From positions 100,001 to 164,000 of the forward strand of contig CAJNDS010001112.1 of assembly GCA_905221605.1 (NCBI GenBank): a DNA stretch of 64,000 nt, written 5' to 3'. Within the stretch, counting starts at the first letter, position 1. Each line of letters starts with the position of its first letter. The stretch is from Symbiodinium natans. Taxonomy: Eukaryota; Sar; Dinophyceae; Suessiales; Symbiodiniaceae. The notes beneath the pieces were generated by a model, which searched no databases, was not told the DNA's origin, and saw only the letters and a list, made by a program, of their open reading frames with translations. This document shows, in pieces, positions 36,451-47,424 of the stretch. The position numbers were made by a program, and so were the translations under genes.

Positions 36451-37257
36451 TTAACGTGCGGCCTGGAGATTCGCGGCGATCCCTCTCAGACGTTGCGGAT
36501 TTTGGTTGAAAGACAGGAGCGAAACTTCCAGGGACGCAGTTCTTGGCAGCGTCCCAAGCGTTTCACTGAAGTGATCCGTGTTGCTCCTTTTCTGGGCAAA
36601 ATGGCTCTGCCTGGACGATGGCGGCTCGGAGCTTGATCGTCGCTTCCTGCGTCTGACTGGAGTCTCAGCACTCTCTTGCGGCAGGTGGCTGATGGCATTA
36701 CGGAGTTCATTTATAGCTTCATCAGACGTCGGCACATCATTCACATGCGTCAAGACTGAATCAACAGGGACACCCGAGCTGCCAGTGCAGTCCGAGCCGA
36801 CATCTGTCACAGTCAACGGGAGTGTCTTTGAGAATCGCACACGCAAAGGCCTGGAGGAGAAATAGATATGCTTGAGCAATCCATTTCGCAGTTGGAACGT
36901 CAGCTTCACCTCTGCGCCATCTGCTTTTTGCTCTGGTGACAATGGCGCAGTTGCCTGCTGGCTGTGTGGTGCAGAGACTTCCTTCAAAGAAGCTTCCACT
37001 CCGTGCTCTTGGACAAAGGCCTCATCGCGCTGATGATTCTGCGACTCGGCCCGCTCTGCGCGAGTTTCAAATGCCGCAGCCGCGAAGCTCTCTAAGGTCA
37101 AGGCGGGAAAGGCCTCGCTTGTTCTGTCAGCTTGGATGGCTTCAACTGCACGCTGCGATGTGTCCTCTTGGCAACACGCACAAGTCACACAAAGCATGGC
37201 AGGAACCGACAAAAGCACCTCGCATGAGCCCAGTCTGCAGTCAACTGAAGTCAGCAT
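36451..37257 (-). CDS. Hypothetical protein with PDZ-like segment
   Basis: An intact 268-codon frame from the ATG at 37257; an internal ATG at 37197 (MLCVTCACCQED) may be the true start, because short Cys-rich N-termini are common in such dinoflagellate proteins. The first half is Ala/Glu-rich and probably disordered. Residues ~130-195 carry LPLTVTDV, then GVPVDSVLTHVNDVPTSDEA, which fits the carboxylate-binding strand and the characteristic Gly-x-x-x-x-S-x-L-x-x-V-N turn of a PDZ domain. A basic RRRKRRSSSEPPSSRQ patch follows, then a Ser/Arg tail. No membrane helix. Likely an adaptor or scaffold protein if the fold is right. It lies just upstream of the SLC19-like gene on the same strand, with no evidence of a functional link. 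Confidence 0.55.
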   Translation of the reverse strand: MLTSVDCRLGSCEVLLSVPAMLCVTCACCQEDTSQRAVEAIQADRTSEAFPALTLESFAAAAFETRAERAESQNHQRDEAFVQEHGVEASLKEVSAPHSQQATAPLSPEQKADGAEVKLTFQLRNGLLKHIYFSSRPLRVRFSKTLPLTVTDVGSDCTGSSGVPVDSVLTHVNDVPTSDEAINELRNAISHLPQESAETPVRRRKRRSSSEPPSSRQSHFAQKRSNTDHFSETLGTLPRTASLEVSLLSFNQNPQRLRGIAANLQAAR

Positions 37258-38349
37258 TTCTGTGCGCTTACGCTGCTCCGTGGCTTTCAGGAAAAAGAAT
37301 CAGGACTCGCAGCAGTGCATCAGCATTTGGTGTCAGTTTCTGCGATTCGAGCTGAAGCCCTCTGGCCCTAAACTCTTTAAACCTCAAGAACCCCTCAACC
37401 TAAACTACCAGACTCCCTGAGTTGTTTACCCTCAACCCTAAACCCGAAACCACCCCGCTCGAGTTCCCACTCTTTCTTGGGCCCCTGCCATGCGCTTTGC
37501 TGGAGGCTTCGGGGCCTCTGCATCTGCTGCCGCACTGGCCTGGAGGGCATTTTTAGTTGCGGCTTCGTTGTTTTGTTTTTTTTTATTTGGGGGTTTAGGG
37601 CTCTTTTTTCGCCACCGGCTTAGCAGTTTAGGGTTTTTTTTGGCACCCGGCTAGCCACAGCAATGCGGGGTTTAGGGTTTTTTTTGCCACCCGACTAGCC
37701 ACGGCAATGCGGGGTAAATTGGTCGGAGGAGTGGGAAAAGAGATACCCAACAGGCACATGTCAGCTGCCCAGGGATTTTGCCTGGAAGGCATTAAGGGTA
37801 GGAACGGGAGAGATCAATGTCCTCAGCCCAAAGCCCAACAGCAAAGCCAACTCGTACCATAACCGGATATGCAACGATGGCTAATGATCCCTCCCGGCAG
37901 AACCTAGTCTTGGCAGGCTTTCCTGGGGGGCTGTCCCCCTCGGAAAGAGCATGAGCCTGACCTCGCGATCCTCTGTCACACAGAAAAGAAAGGATCAGAT
38001 CACAGCACGGCTAGCACAGCCAGTAAATAGAACGCGAGATATCATATATGGGGGATCGCTACTTCAGAGCTCACCTGTTTTGTACATACTAAGCCTTACC
38101 GTTCCTCACCAAGTTACCTCGAGTGATAGCAAACAACAGACATTCCACAGATTAGTAACAGGGGCATACAGATAGGGGGCTACAGGGGGAGGGAACTTTC
38201 ATGGCTCGGACGTCGGTGAGGACTGCATCATGACACTTCACTACAGCGCGCCATGGAGAACCGGCGGTCACTCAAGGATCTTGCACGCCTTGATGACCTT
38301 CTGCGGAGACGCCACCGTCCACGCAGTGTGAAGTCTGTAATCGCAAGCG
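37258..38349. other. Repeat-bearing spacer
   Basis: Holds the tandem T-run/GCCACC motif at 37603-37714 and short CCCTAAA-like remnants (~37433-37446). No ORF worth reporting. Confidence 0.45.
37603..37714. repeat. ~44-bp tandem repeat mixing T-run, GCCACC motif and TTTAGGG
   Basis: Three head-to-tail copies each consist of a run of 6-9 T, then GCCACCCGACTAGCC (with variants), then CACAGCAATGCGGGG and TTTAGGG. The left copy is the most diverged. Confidence 0.8.
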
Positions 38350-39126
38350 TTAACTGAACATGAAAAATGCGATGGCTGCAGCCAACAAGAAAGCCTTTGC
38401 AGCACCAGGCCAAGAACGAGTGGACGTCAGCCCGAACGACCATCTCAAAAGTATGGCATCAAGATCGGCAGGATACAGGACCTTTATGGCATCACAAACC
38501 TTAACATCCTGCTGCTCCAACACATCAAGGAGGGCCATTGCGAAAGGTTGAACCTCACCAAGCTCATGCAACAAGTGATCATCACAATGGGGCTCCAAGT
38601 CATAGAGCAGTTGCCCTGCAGTGATGACAGCTGCAAGTGCCCCGCTTGAAGGGCCACAGCAGCCGCATTCATACGAACATGTGTCGGAGGGATAGCATCC
38701 TTCGCTGTGGTCGTAGAACGTGGGCGTGCTCACGATGATGAACCTTTGATCTTGGACCCATGGACCGGGCCCATGCAACTGTTCCAGGACATTCCACTGC
38801 ACGTAGTTTTTGCTTGTCACAGCTGTGCATTTGAAGTCCGGCAATATCGCAACGTGTCCTGGCTCGCAACCAAGCTGCCAAGTGACTGTGGCATTAGCAG
38901 CAGTGCTGCCGTCAAGATTGCTTGTAATTCCACATCCAGACGGCGCAGCATGCAGCGGTGAATTCTCGGATTTGGGGTGAAACTCATTGGCCACCACTGC
39001 AGACAACCTTGCGACATAAGCACCAAGGCGTTCGCCCTGGTGCCTTGCATCGGAAGGTGCAGGTTGGCCGAGAGCCAAGCCGCCCGTGCTCAAAAACACG
39101 GCAAGCAGACTCAAGAAAGCTGCCAT
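38350..39126 (-). CDS. Retroposed gene for a secreted/anchored Cys-rich protein
   Basis: An intact intronless frame of 258 codons from the ATG at 39126, preceded by a 54-nt leader and a complete DinoSL relic (39181-39202). The N-terminus MAAFLSLLAVFLSTGGLALG is a clear signal peptide with likely cleavage near GLALG-QP. The middle has paired cysteines and a compact cluster CYPSDTCSYECGCCG (about residues 148-162). The C-terminus ends in a small-residue and hydrophobic tail (AAKAFLLAAAIAFFMFS), as expected for a GPI-anchored or tail-anchored surface protein. One likely N-glycosylation site (NATV) is visible. I do not recognise the family. The SL relic, lack of introns and single intact frame indicate a functional or recent retrocopy of a trans-spliced mRNA. 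Confidence 0.75.
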   Translation of the reverse strand: MAAFLSLLAVFLSTGGLALGQPAPSDARHQGERLGAYVARLSAVVANEFHPKSENSPLHAAPSGCGITSNLDGSTAANATVTWQLGCEPGHVAILPDFKCTAVTSKNYVQWNVLEQLHGPGPWVQDQRFIIVSTPTFYDHSEGCYPSDTCSYECGCCGPSSGALAAVITAGQLLYDLEPHCDDHLLHELGEVQPFAMALLDVLEQQDVKVCDAIKVLYPADLDAILLRWSFGLTSTRSWPGAAKAFLLAAAIAFFMFS

Positions 39127-39180
39127 GGCTTTTCTCAAAGCAAGGCCAAGCGTCGTTCTAGCATGGGGCTTTCATGGACA

Positions 39181-39202
39181 CTTGAGCCAAAATGGCTACG
39201 GT
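39181..39202 (-). other. Relic dinoflagellate spliced leader (DinoSL)
   Basis: The minus strand reads A followed by CCGTAGCCATTTTGGCTCAA and G, a full 22-nt match to the DinoSL added by trans-splicing to nuclear mRNAs. The bases after it (TGTCC) are not a GT splice donor, so this is a leader already joined to an mRNA and copied back, not an SL RNA gene. CCCTAAA-type sequence abuts its 5' side (39203-39214). Confidence 0.95.
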
Positions 39203-39214
39203 TTAGGGTTTAGT

Positions 39215-40539
39215 TATTCGGCTTTAGGAGGGGGGGTAGAGTCATGAAGTATCACTTTGAGGTTGCCGGCAGCTTCGTGGCTTGGGGAGATGTCGTTGAA
39301 GCTCCTGTACCTGTTGCCGCGTTAGACAGCCTGGTGGACATCTATGATCTGATAAGACAGGGTACGACATGACACGAAAAGGAGTGTACAAGTGTACAGG
39401 TATCAGTATGTGTCTGGCAAAAAAAGCCATGTGGCACATGCGGCATATAGGGAGGCTGCGGCCAAAATAACAAGCCCCGCGCATCTGGGACCATCCCGGG
39501 GAAGGCCATTGGATGAGCAAAGCCTTTGTGGCAGCAGATGCTTGCAGGTTTTTAGTTGCTCAGCCCGAGGTGTATCGACTGAAGGAAGAGAGACCTGGTG
39601 ACCTAAACCAGGAAGTAGGTGGCTGGCAAGAGGGTTTGGGCCAGTTGGGACATGTGGGGACCAAGAAGAGAACGGCAAACAGACTACGCGGACACAGAGT
39701 CGAAAACAGACACACACACACACACACACAAGAAGGCTCCGAGGGTGACAGTGGCACATATGCATGACTGTCAGCAGTGGGAAAGAGTCCCCAACCCTTA
39801 GGAACGTTAAATTGCCAGTAGATGTGAGACAGGTAAAGTACTGAGAACTGTTGCCTGCGCAAAAGCAAAGAAACTAATTGGCAACCCATTCGTTTTTGCA
39901 AGGCCGAGTCTTCAGTTCTTTAAAGCGGTTCAAGCTTTTGCTTGGGGACGCGATGTTCAACTTGGACTAACCTAGAAGCCGCGGAAGAGGTATATGCAGA
40001 GAGGCAGACAGGCTTAAGGTGCAAGAGGCTGCTTGCAACTCAGCCCCTGCCCGAAAAAGAAACACTTGCGCACACAGACAGAGTGCGACTATAACGGTTC
40101 GGTTTGGGGGGAGCGTGGTCGGTGGGGGGGGGGGTATGGGGAAGGGTGGGGGTGGAGCTGCATGCGCAAAGTTGAGTTGGATTGATGCAGCGGGGCCCCG
40201 ACCACCGGCTGGGTTGAAGGGAAGGCCCGGCAAGCCTTGGATCAGCAAAAGCCCCAGTGTGTATAGTACACACCGCATGTAGACTTTCTTGCATGCTTGG
40301 AGTTTGACAACTTGTATCGCCCCTGGCCAGATACTAAAGTTACCAAAAGTACAGGTACAGTAACATACGGTAATACACGACGTTTATATTGCCAAGGCAG
40401 CTGGAAGAGCTCTGTTCAGTCCGTCTGCATCCCACCATGATGCTGCTTAGCGACCCTGCGACATTGGCATGCCAGTGTTGGGGTCCTTGCACATCAGCGA
40501 GCGTCAGGCCTTAAAGCTCCGGCGGCATGCGCCCCAAAC
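39215..40539. other. No gene recognised
   Basis: Contains a (CA)n run at 39711-39730 and a G-rich run near 40117-40135. Short ORFs only. Confidence 0.4.
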
Positions 40540-40712
40540 CTAAACCAAGCTCTCCTTCATCGGCATCGGGAAGGGCAGGGGCTGCTGCGCTCTCCTCTCC
40601 ACGACCTCGTGGATAAGCGACACAAAACAAGAAGTCGTGCCGATAGATTTCCTATCACCACGCACAACCCAGCCGTGAGACATGTATGGCGGCACACAAG
40701 ACTTCGTCGAGC
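40540..40712 (-). CDS. Possible terminal exon, unknown gene
   Basis: Follows an AG|G acceptor (TTTCGAG|GC) and ends at a stop at 40540. The peptide includes CVPPYMSHGWVVRGDRKSIG and FVSLIHEVVERRAQQ, which looks like real coding sequence. Upstream exons were not found and the family is not recognised. Confidence 0.35.
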
Positions 40713-43172
40713 CTCGAAAACAGCGAGGTGGAGCTGTAAGTGGCGTAAACCCAAAACCCAAAACCCTATATACCCTAGCCTGACCATCCGGTTCGGCCTC
40801 TTTCAGGAGCTCTCTCTCATGGCGAACGCGGTCGAGCCTTGTTACGGGCACCAGAGATGCATGCGGTTTAGGGTTTAGACAAGATTGTTTTTTCGAGAGG
40901 CAGACTGGCTTTCGATGTGCTGCTGCGATATTTGGAGCAGGCGGAGAACGGAGTGGTCTGCCTAGCAGATTCACACATCGCATGTCAGAATCTTCGTCGG
41001 ATACACCAAGGCCATACCATGTGGTGAAGTATTTCTCACAAATACATGCAAGGACTACTCATTGCATCTTTCCCAGAATGAAATAGTAGATGGGTCTGTT
41101 GTTTCGTTTGCCTTCTTGCCGACCAGGTCAAGGACGCTGCGGTATTTCCTTGGCGCTAAACTGCTAAACCCTTCCCCCTCCGCGCTCTTCAGGGGTGGGC
41201 GCTTTTCTGCAGCTGGGGGCAGTGTCTGGGAGCTGCAGTCGAGATTCAGGGTGTTCTTTAGGATTTGTTTTCGAGTGCCGCCTCACCCCAAAACTTTCCG
41301 ACGACCCGAAAAACTTAGTACGATTCCGACGTTAGCTCTTCCAACAAGATCACAAAACTGCACGGAGTCGCGCCAATCAGGATTCAACATACTGCTGTAC
41401 CAGCAGAAACAGCATGGCCCCAGGTCGAAGTAAGAAGGCACACGATCCTTAGCCGAATCGAGTTCGGCAATCAATCGCCAAGAGTCTGTGAATACAGCTG
41501 TCGCCAAGTCTTCTCCACTCGGACAGTGAGGTTCTGCGCACAGTCCTTGTGCATGCTGCAAAGGCTTCTGTGGGACTCGTGCCGGTCAGGCTGCCGCATC
41601 AAGGTCTACAAACTTGCTCGAAACAAGCAAACGCTGTGTCGCAGTGTGCCTTCGTTACAACTCGGTGTTGCAACTTGCTACAGGAGTCGTGACCTCCTAC
41701 GAAAAAGTTCTGGCCTGTCATATCTGACAAGACATGGATCTGTAGCTGCTGCTACGAGCTTCGACAAAACCCTCAAGACGCGATTGCGCGATTGATTGCG
41801 TTGCTCTGCTTGTAATGACTAGCTGAATCGCAGGACCTCCCAGTTCAACATCTCGACGTCGACATCGAGCTCCTCCTTGGGGGGCTGGCGCAGATTTTGG
41901 AGCGCTACGTCAAGCTCCACCAGCCTGCCTCAGTGCCGTCGTTCATCCGCGCACCAGGGAAGACGCCCACGACTTGGCACAGCTTCACAACCTTGCGTGG
42001 ACATGCGAGGATAATCCTTGGACGTCCTTCGTACGTCAGACTGGCTTTTGAATAACCACAAGTGGAAGTGCTGCAGTAGATCGAGGATTACAAGAGACAT
42101 AGTTTGCAGTAGCAGATGTTCATGTTGTTCTGCGTGTAGGAGCTACAATTTTTGTTTGTCTGGAATGATGCCTGAGGAGAAAGATGGTTGGTACTAAGAA
42201 TATACGATATTCTTGATTACAGCACACTTCAATTTTTCATCTATGCTTGAGACCTAGTGGTTTCTCTTCCCCTTTTTCCGCAATGCAATTGCGCATGTCT
42301 TCGCGCAACACTGAGATACCCATAATGAGCGCACCAACACATTGCAGTCAGGCACACACACACACACATACACGTGGTGTTCTGCGCGGGATGTGCAAGA
42401 ATCGAGGCCTTTTTTCCGCTATCTTGAGAAGGTAGATCCGGCGCAGGAGCGCAACGCCAGCACCCATTCAACGCTCTTGAGACGAAGATCATCCTCGTAG
42501 ATCTGCGCTCATTGCGGAGCGGTATTTAGCACTTGTAAGTCACTTGCCAGAAACTGCACGAACGCTCCCAAACGCCTTATTGAGCAGCCTTCTTCTCAGA
42601 GGTTGGGCCAGTACCCATAGTCAATATCTCCAAATACGCAACCCTGATCAAAGAACCTGAACTTGCGTGTTACAAAGGGGCCATCCGAATGTCTTGCGCC
42701 CATACATTGGGGCACAGGAATCTGCCCGAGACTGGCTGATGTGGACGACACCGGCACGTTCGCCGGAGGTGCAATGATGTGTATGCTAGGGGTAATCACT
42801 GGTCAATCAACAGCAAGCCCGCACGCGCCAGCATGCCTGCAGAACCAGCATTTTTGGCTGGCATATGGTATGGCCAAGGACACCTTGTGAAACACATGAC
42901 GATACAAGGGAAGGCCGAATTTGGCCGAATCAAAGCGACAAACGGCTGCCACTTTGGCAAACTTTAGCGCCAAGCTTTTTCGGGCTCAGAACTTCGGTCC
43001 TTGGCTGAAGGATGTGCCAACCAACATGCACAAAAGGACCCTCCAGCACGGTACGAGTGAATTCAAGTCACGACCACGGCCCTTCTTCGCTTCGTGAGCG
43101 ACATCCGTCTCTTCCTGATCCATGCCCAAGTCCGGAAAGAGCAAAACAACTGTCGCGTTGCTCAGTGACTCA
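40713..43172. other. No gene recognised
   Basis: Short ORFs only. A CCCAAAACCC/CCCTATATACCC remnant lies near 40750-40775 and a (CA)n run at 42354-42372. Confidence 0.4.
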
Positions 43173-43336
43173 TCAACTCAAACACTCCGAGTCCTCATCC
43201 ATGCTAGCTGGCAGGGACTGGCGAAACTTGTCCAAGAGTGCCGTGTCGGTCCTCACATCCTCAAGCACATATGTGATTCTGTGCGGCAGTTTTACTGTAA
43301 CCATCGGAGCAACATCTGATACCTTCAAGCTCTGTC
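43173..43336 (-). CDS. Probable terminal exon, unknown gene
   Basis: Starts after a CCCCAG|G acceptor and ends at a TGA at 43173. The peptide includes SLKVSDVAPMVTVKLPHRIT and TYVLEDVRTDTALLDKFRQ, with the amphipathic pattern of real protein. An open stretch just upstream (43350-43546) looks like the preceding exon, but I could not find a clean in-frame join. It is antisense to a 197-codon plus-strand ORF that I reject. Confidence 0.45.
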
Positions 43337-44825
43337 CTGGGGCAAATAGTCAAGGACGGTGTCTCCTTGCCATGCAAACGTCATGCAGCCGGCTTCGCTT
43401 GTGCAGGCACTGCGGAAGAACTTTGTTCCGCTTTGTGCACGGCCTTCTTCTGTGGTGGAAGGGGCAGCGTGGCTGTCTAACAGAACCTGCACATGCAGAC
43501 TTGTCTTGGGCAAGATCGCATAGCTGCCAGCAGTGCACACACACACACACCACCACAGCTAGAGAGTTGGCACAGCTAGGGCCTTTCTTCTTTAGTGTCG
43601 TGTGACGCACGTAGTGCGCTTACACTATTCGCACAGCCATCTCCGCCACCAGATGTGTTCAAAGAAGGCCTAACATGGCCTAACACTAGAAAATTTCCGC
43701 AGATGCCTGGAAGGAGGTAAGGTCACCCGAGGCAGCCGCCAAATGCAAAGCCGAGACCTGAGATGTAAGTGCAAGCTTCGAAAAAATCCCGAGACGACAT
43801 GATTCTGCCATTCGGCATTCATGGTGTGGTGCATGATGGGAGTCATCGATGACAGCAACACGATTTTGGAAACAGTCGGGCGCCCTGAGCAGGGCATTGC
43901 TGAGGTGCACCGTCCGCTTCCCTTCATGGCTGACGGGCGTCCGAAACAAGCAGACCAGGCGAACCCCAGACCGAGGACGCAGCAAACGTTTGTGTCATGG
44001 GAGGAGCTGAAAAAAAACGGCAGTCTGAATTGGAACGCCCCCTAGGCAGTGGATGGCGTAGCTTGCGCCGAGGCTGCCCGCGCAGGCGTTTTACACACGC
44101 ATGTTCATTCTATACCTCCTGGGGTCCAGTACCGAACTGTGTAGTTGGTATCATGTGTGTGAGTGCCAGGTACAAGTGCCCACCGACCGCTGCGGGCTTT
44201 TTATGAAGGTTCGGCAGATCCGATAAATCCCGACTGCTTCAATGCCTCCTGCCAAGTTGGTTCGCACCGGGTCTGTTTTTTTGCCACACGCACTGGAGCT
44301 TTGTGGCAACTTGTCCACAAATTATGCTTCCAGAGAGTGCTGAGGTAGTCGTCTTGAGATGTTGTGCGCCCGCCCGCCGCGCTTTATGAACAGCCGAGTC
44401 CTTTGGCACAGGTGGGCAGCTGGGATCTCGGGCGCAGGGGGATGGAGTGGGGAGTCTGGTTCGATTTTATGCGTTCTCTCATGGCACACTGCACCTGGCG
44501 CACTGGAGCTGCTACATGATGCTGTATCCATCCTCGCTAAATTGGAGAGACTTAAGCAGCTGCGCAGCCACACGCGAGGTAGTATTGCCTAAATTAAGTC
44601 ATGAAGTCAAGACACGCCCCGCTCATCGGTGTCGTTGACCCGAGCACGGGCTCGAAGCAAATATGAAACGACTTTCGCGCTTCCGGCATTCGCAGCATAC
44701 ATCCTCAGGCTCAAGGGGGAGCGTGACAAACCGGCAACTTTCGCGAATCATCTACTTAACGGCATGGTCCTGAACGGTTCCTGGAGCCGGTCTTTGGATT
44801 TAAATTGTAGGCCTTACAAATCTGG

Positions 44826-44924
44826 TGATTTCCGAGATTAGGGTACCTTATTGGGTCCTCATTCTAAGGGAATCCTACAAATTGGGGGTCTATTTTAGGG
44901 GTCCCCGATTTTCGTGAACCCCCA
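44826..44924. mobile_element. ~100-bp fold-back (MITE-like) element
   Basis: Left GATTTCCGAGATTAGGGTAC C is mirrored by right (reverse complement) GGTTCACGAAAATCGGGGAC C. The interior TTATTGGGTCC, TAAGGGAATCCTACAA and TTGGGGGTCTATTTTAGGGG match the copies at 48776 and 56446 in order. Confidence 0.8.
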
Positions 44925-44979
44925 TCTCGTTTAACAAAAAACCCAGTCTGCCCCTTCGCACCGTCACACCGTCAGAGAG

Positions 44980-45095
44980 TAAAACCCCAAACCCCAAACC
45001 CCAAACCCCAAACCCCCAAACTCCAAACCCCAAACCCCAAACCCCAAACCCTAAACCCTAAACCCCAAACCCTAAACCCTAAACCCTAAACCCTA
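44980..45095. repeat. Telomere-like tract with a CCCCAAA block
   Basis: About eight CCCCAAA units on the left grade into CCCTAAA units on the right, all on the plus strand. This is the clearest CCCCAAA block in the window. Confidence 0.95.
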
Positions 45096-45308
45096 ATTCA
45101 TCTTGGGCTCAAGGGCGTCATGCCGCAGTTGCGGATCGGCTGTCCCGAATGATATCTGTCCAAGGTGATGAGCTTCAAGGGCTGCCGGGAGTTGACGTCC
45201 TTAGGATTTATAGGGTTTCGGGTTTAGGGTTTAGGGTTGACGTCCTCAGCTTCTCTCACTTATAGTCGCAGGCTGCGACACTTGCTTCTCCCTGGACTTG
45301 ACTAGCAT

Positions 45309-45566
45309 CTAGGGCTTAAGGAGCAGCACGAACGCCAGCAACCCATGCTTGTTTAGATCGTGTATAGACCCATCGTTGCAGCAAATCAGCACCTTAATTC
45401 CCGAAGAGCCGGAAGAACAAAACGCTGTTCCAGGCTGACGCGCGGCAGCTCCCAAGCTGATTTGCTCGGCGACTTCCTGGCAAACTGGGAACAGAAGTAC
45501 CTCTTTACTTTTTGTAACCAGTCCTAATGGTTGTTTTGCCACCTGCCTAGCAGCCTCACACCACAC
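45309..45566 (-). CDS. Possible terminal exon, unknown gene
   Basis: The downstream part of an open frame ending at 45309 reads as plausible protein: VLLFPVCQEVAEQISLGAAA, then GIKVLICCNDGSIHDLNKHG and a Leu-rich end. The upstream part overlaps a copy of the GCCACC motif, so the true 5' boundary is probably inside the stated range. Family not recognised. Confidence 0.3.
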   Translation of the reverse strand: MWCEAARQVAKQPLGLVTKSKEVLLFPVCQEVAEQISLGAAARQPGTAFCSSGSSGIKVLICCNDGSIHDLNKHGLLAFVLLLKP

Positions 45567-46374
45567 TGCTTCTTACCAGGTTTAGGGTTTCACCAGTTGC
45601 CCCGGTGGAATATGCCAGCTAGAGAGGGCTGACAACTGGGTGCTGTACCCCGCCTCCCCTCTCAGGGTTCACACTTCTACATACTGGTAGTGCAGGTACA
45701 CGGACAGAGATAGACCCGAATCCCGGGCTCTAAGTCAGCGGGCAGCAAGCTAACTTGCAATGATGCCTCAGACGAAGTAGGGTCCACCCCAATTCACACC
45801 CCCTACACACGCTGCCAATATGTTCTATAGGAATCATCTTTTCACTCACCAGAAACAGCAGTATGGAATCTAAGGTGGCATCGAATGAGCACTGCGCACG
45901 GGACAGGCTGCAGATTCCGTAGATGATCTTTGTTTTCGAGCACAGCTTGTCAACTTTTGCGATTGAGTGGGATGCAGCAGGAGTGCAGTGCTGACAACCC
46001 CCTCTCCACGCCGAAATCTTGCGCAGAAGCCGGTATCATGCCCGGAGGTTACAGATCATTTTGTTCGAGTGCTTGTATCGCGACAGAACCTATTGTGCAT
46101 AAGGTTCCTGAAGATGCGGGCCTCGATCACAGAGTAATTTAGCCGGGTAAAACCATCAAAAGCATATACCCTTTCTGCCCATAGGCCCTATATAGCCTAT
46201 ATAGTCTACATACCCTTTTTGAGCCAAGGCTCTCTCACGTGCCTGGTATGTAGGCTATACTAAAACCCTATAAACCCATACACCCTAAGTACCCTACTGT
46301 ATCTTATAGACCCGATATACCCGAAGTGGCGCATGCTGCCAGCGTGACAAGCGCCATGGCCCACCTCCAAATTC
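45567..46374. other. No gene recognised
   Basis: A degenerate stretch of CCCTATA- and CTATATAG-like repeats lies at about 46165-46320. Nothing else seen. Confidence 0.4.
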
Positions 46375-46484
46375 CCTTCCTTGGCTGCTCGCAGAAGCTT
46401 GCTCTCTGGCGATGGCGTCGAAGCCTCAGGCAATGATTTGCTCGAAGGTTCGAATATCAACTTAGAACTGTACTGATAATCCAC
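46357..46484 (-). CDS. Possible exon, ankyrin-like start
   Basis: The minus-strand peptide SPESKLLRAAKEGNLE ends at a GT donor (TTGGAG|GTGGGC). LLRAAKEGNLE is typical of the first helix of an ankyrin repeat array. A single exon is not enough to assign a gene. Confidence 0.25.
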
Positions 46485-47424
46485 ATATGAGCCCCCGAAT
46501 TACCCTAGTATGGATATGATTGGAATCTATGTGCAAAATCACTATTAGGTGAGTAAGTACCATGAACCTCCAGTGTTTCGGGCTTAGGGTGCGTTGATTC
46601 TCGGATGGGCTGTGCTCCCGGTTTAGCTCCTCTACCCACTGTTCTGCGACGTCTGATTCTAAGGCTTCCTGTGCTAATGGAGTTCGTTGGCCGATCCCGC
46701 TTTGTTTGTTTGGGTGGTCTGGATTAATCCGCAGCCCCATTCCTCCGAGGCAGAACCTCACTACCCAAAGGTCAAGCTCCTCAACCTCAACCAACCCCCC
46801 AACCCTTGTCATGTCGTTAAGGACGGTCAAAAAGTGCGAAATCGTTTGGGGGGAAGGGGAGGGGGGGCCCAACCAACTGCCAGGGTAAGCCTCCACACTT
46901 TGACGCTCAGCTTTCCAAAGCAAGCCGTGAGCTAAGGTGAGGACGAGGACGGGATTAAGATCTTGTATGCAGTCCTTGCGAGTCAGCACACTTTTCGGAT
47001 TCTATGAATTCGGACTCTATGACGGCAACTGCAAACACCCGTCAACAGCTGCTCCAACCGCCAGTCTGCTTTCAACTCGAGAGGTTGCGGCTCCGTCTGG
47101 GCTGCTGTCCATACTACCCCTAGTTACAACACAAAAGTTTCCGAAATTCACAGGCCACCCACGACAGAGACGTCGGAGAGCCCATGCTTGCACAAGGTGT
47201 CAGGCCGGCTACGCAGCACGCTTGCTTGACCGTTGTAAGCATCTTTTGGCATGTTCGGGTGCAGACAAGTCCAAGCATCGTTGCAGGCCTGGTTAACCAG
47301 ACCCTCGCAGCGCGGTGGCACGCGGCAGTCTGTTCGGCAATGCACCAGTGCCGTCTGGCCCATACTCCTCACGACTGAAATGGCGAGGCTACATTATACC
47401 TGCCCCATGCCGAGCGACTGTAGA
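46485..47424. other. Weak ORF only
   Basis: A 175-codon minus-strand frame (46462-46989) contains GGLVEVEELDLWVVRFCLGG, faintly EF-hand-like, but crosses a poly-C tract and is not convincing. Confidence 0.3.

Larger units (their letters stand above)
43337..45308. other. Sparse coding hints, repeats
   Basis: A minus-strand snippet SALHLAAASGDL near 43705-43755 resembles an ankyrin repeat but is too short to call. The stretch also holds the fold-back element at 44826 and the telomere-like tract at 44980. Confidence 0.35.

Noticed and set aside
43012-43605. 197-codon plus-strand ORF
   Set aside because: Antisense to better coding signal on the minus strand, no domain, and against the direction of the whole block.
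45098-45113. CATCTTGGGCTCAAG next to a CCCTAAA tract, resembling the 3' half of DinoSL
   Set aside because: Only the last ~14 nt fit, with a gap, and no gene follows it; not distinguishable from chance.
46221-46240. TTGAGCCAAGGCTC resembling reverse DinoSL
   Set aside because: It is a small self-palindrome lacking the central bases of the leader.
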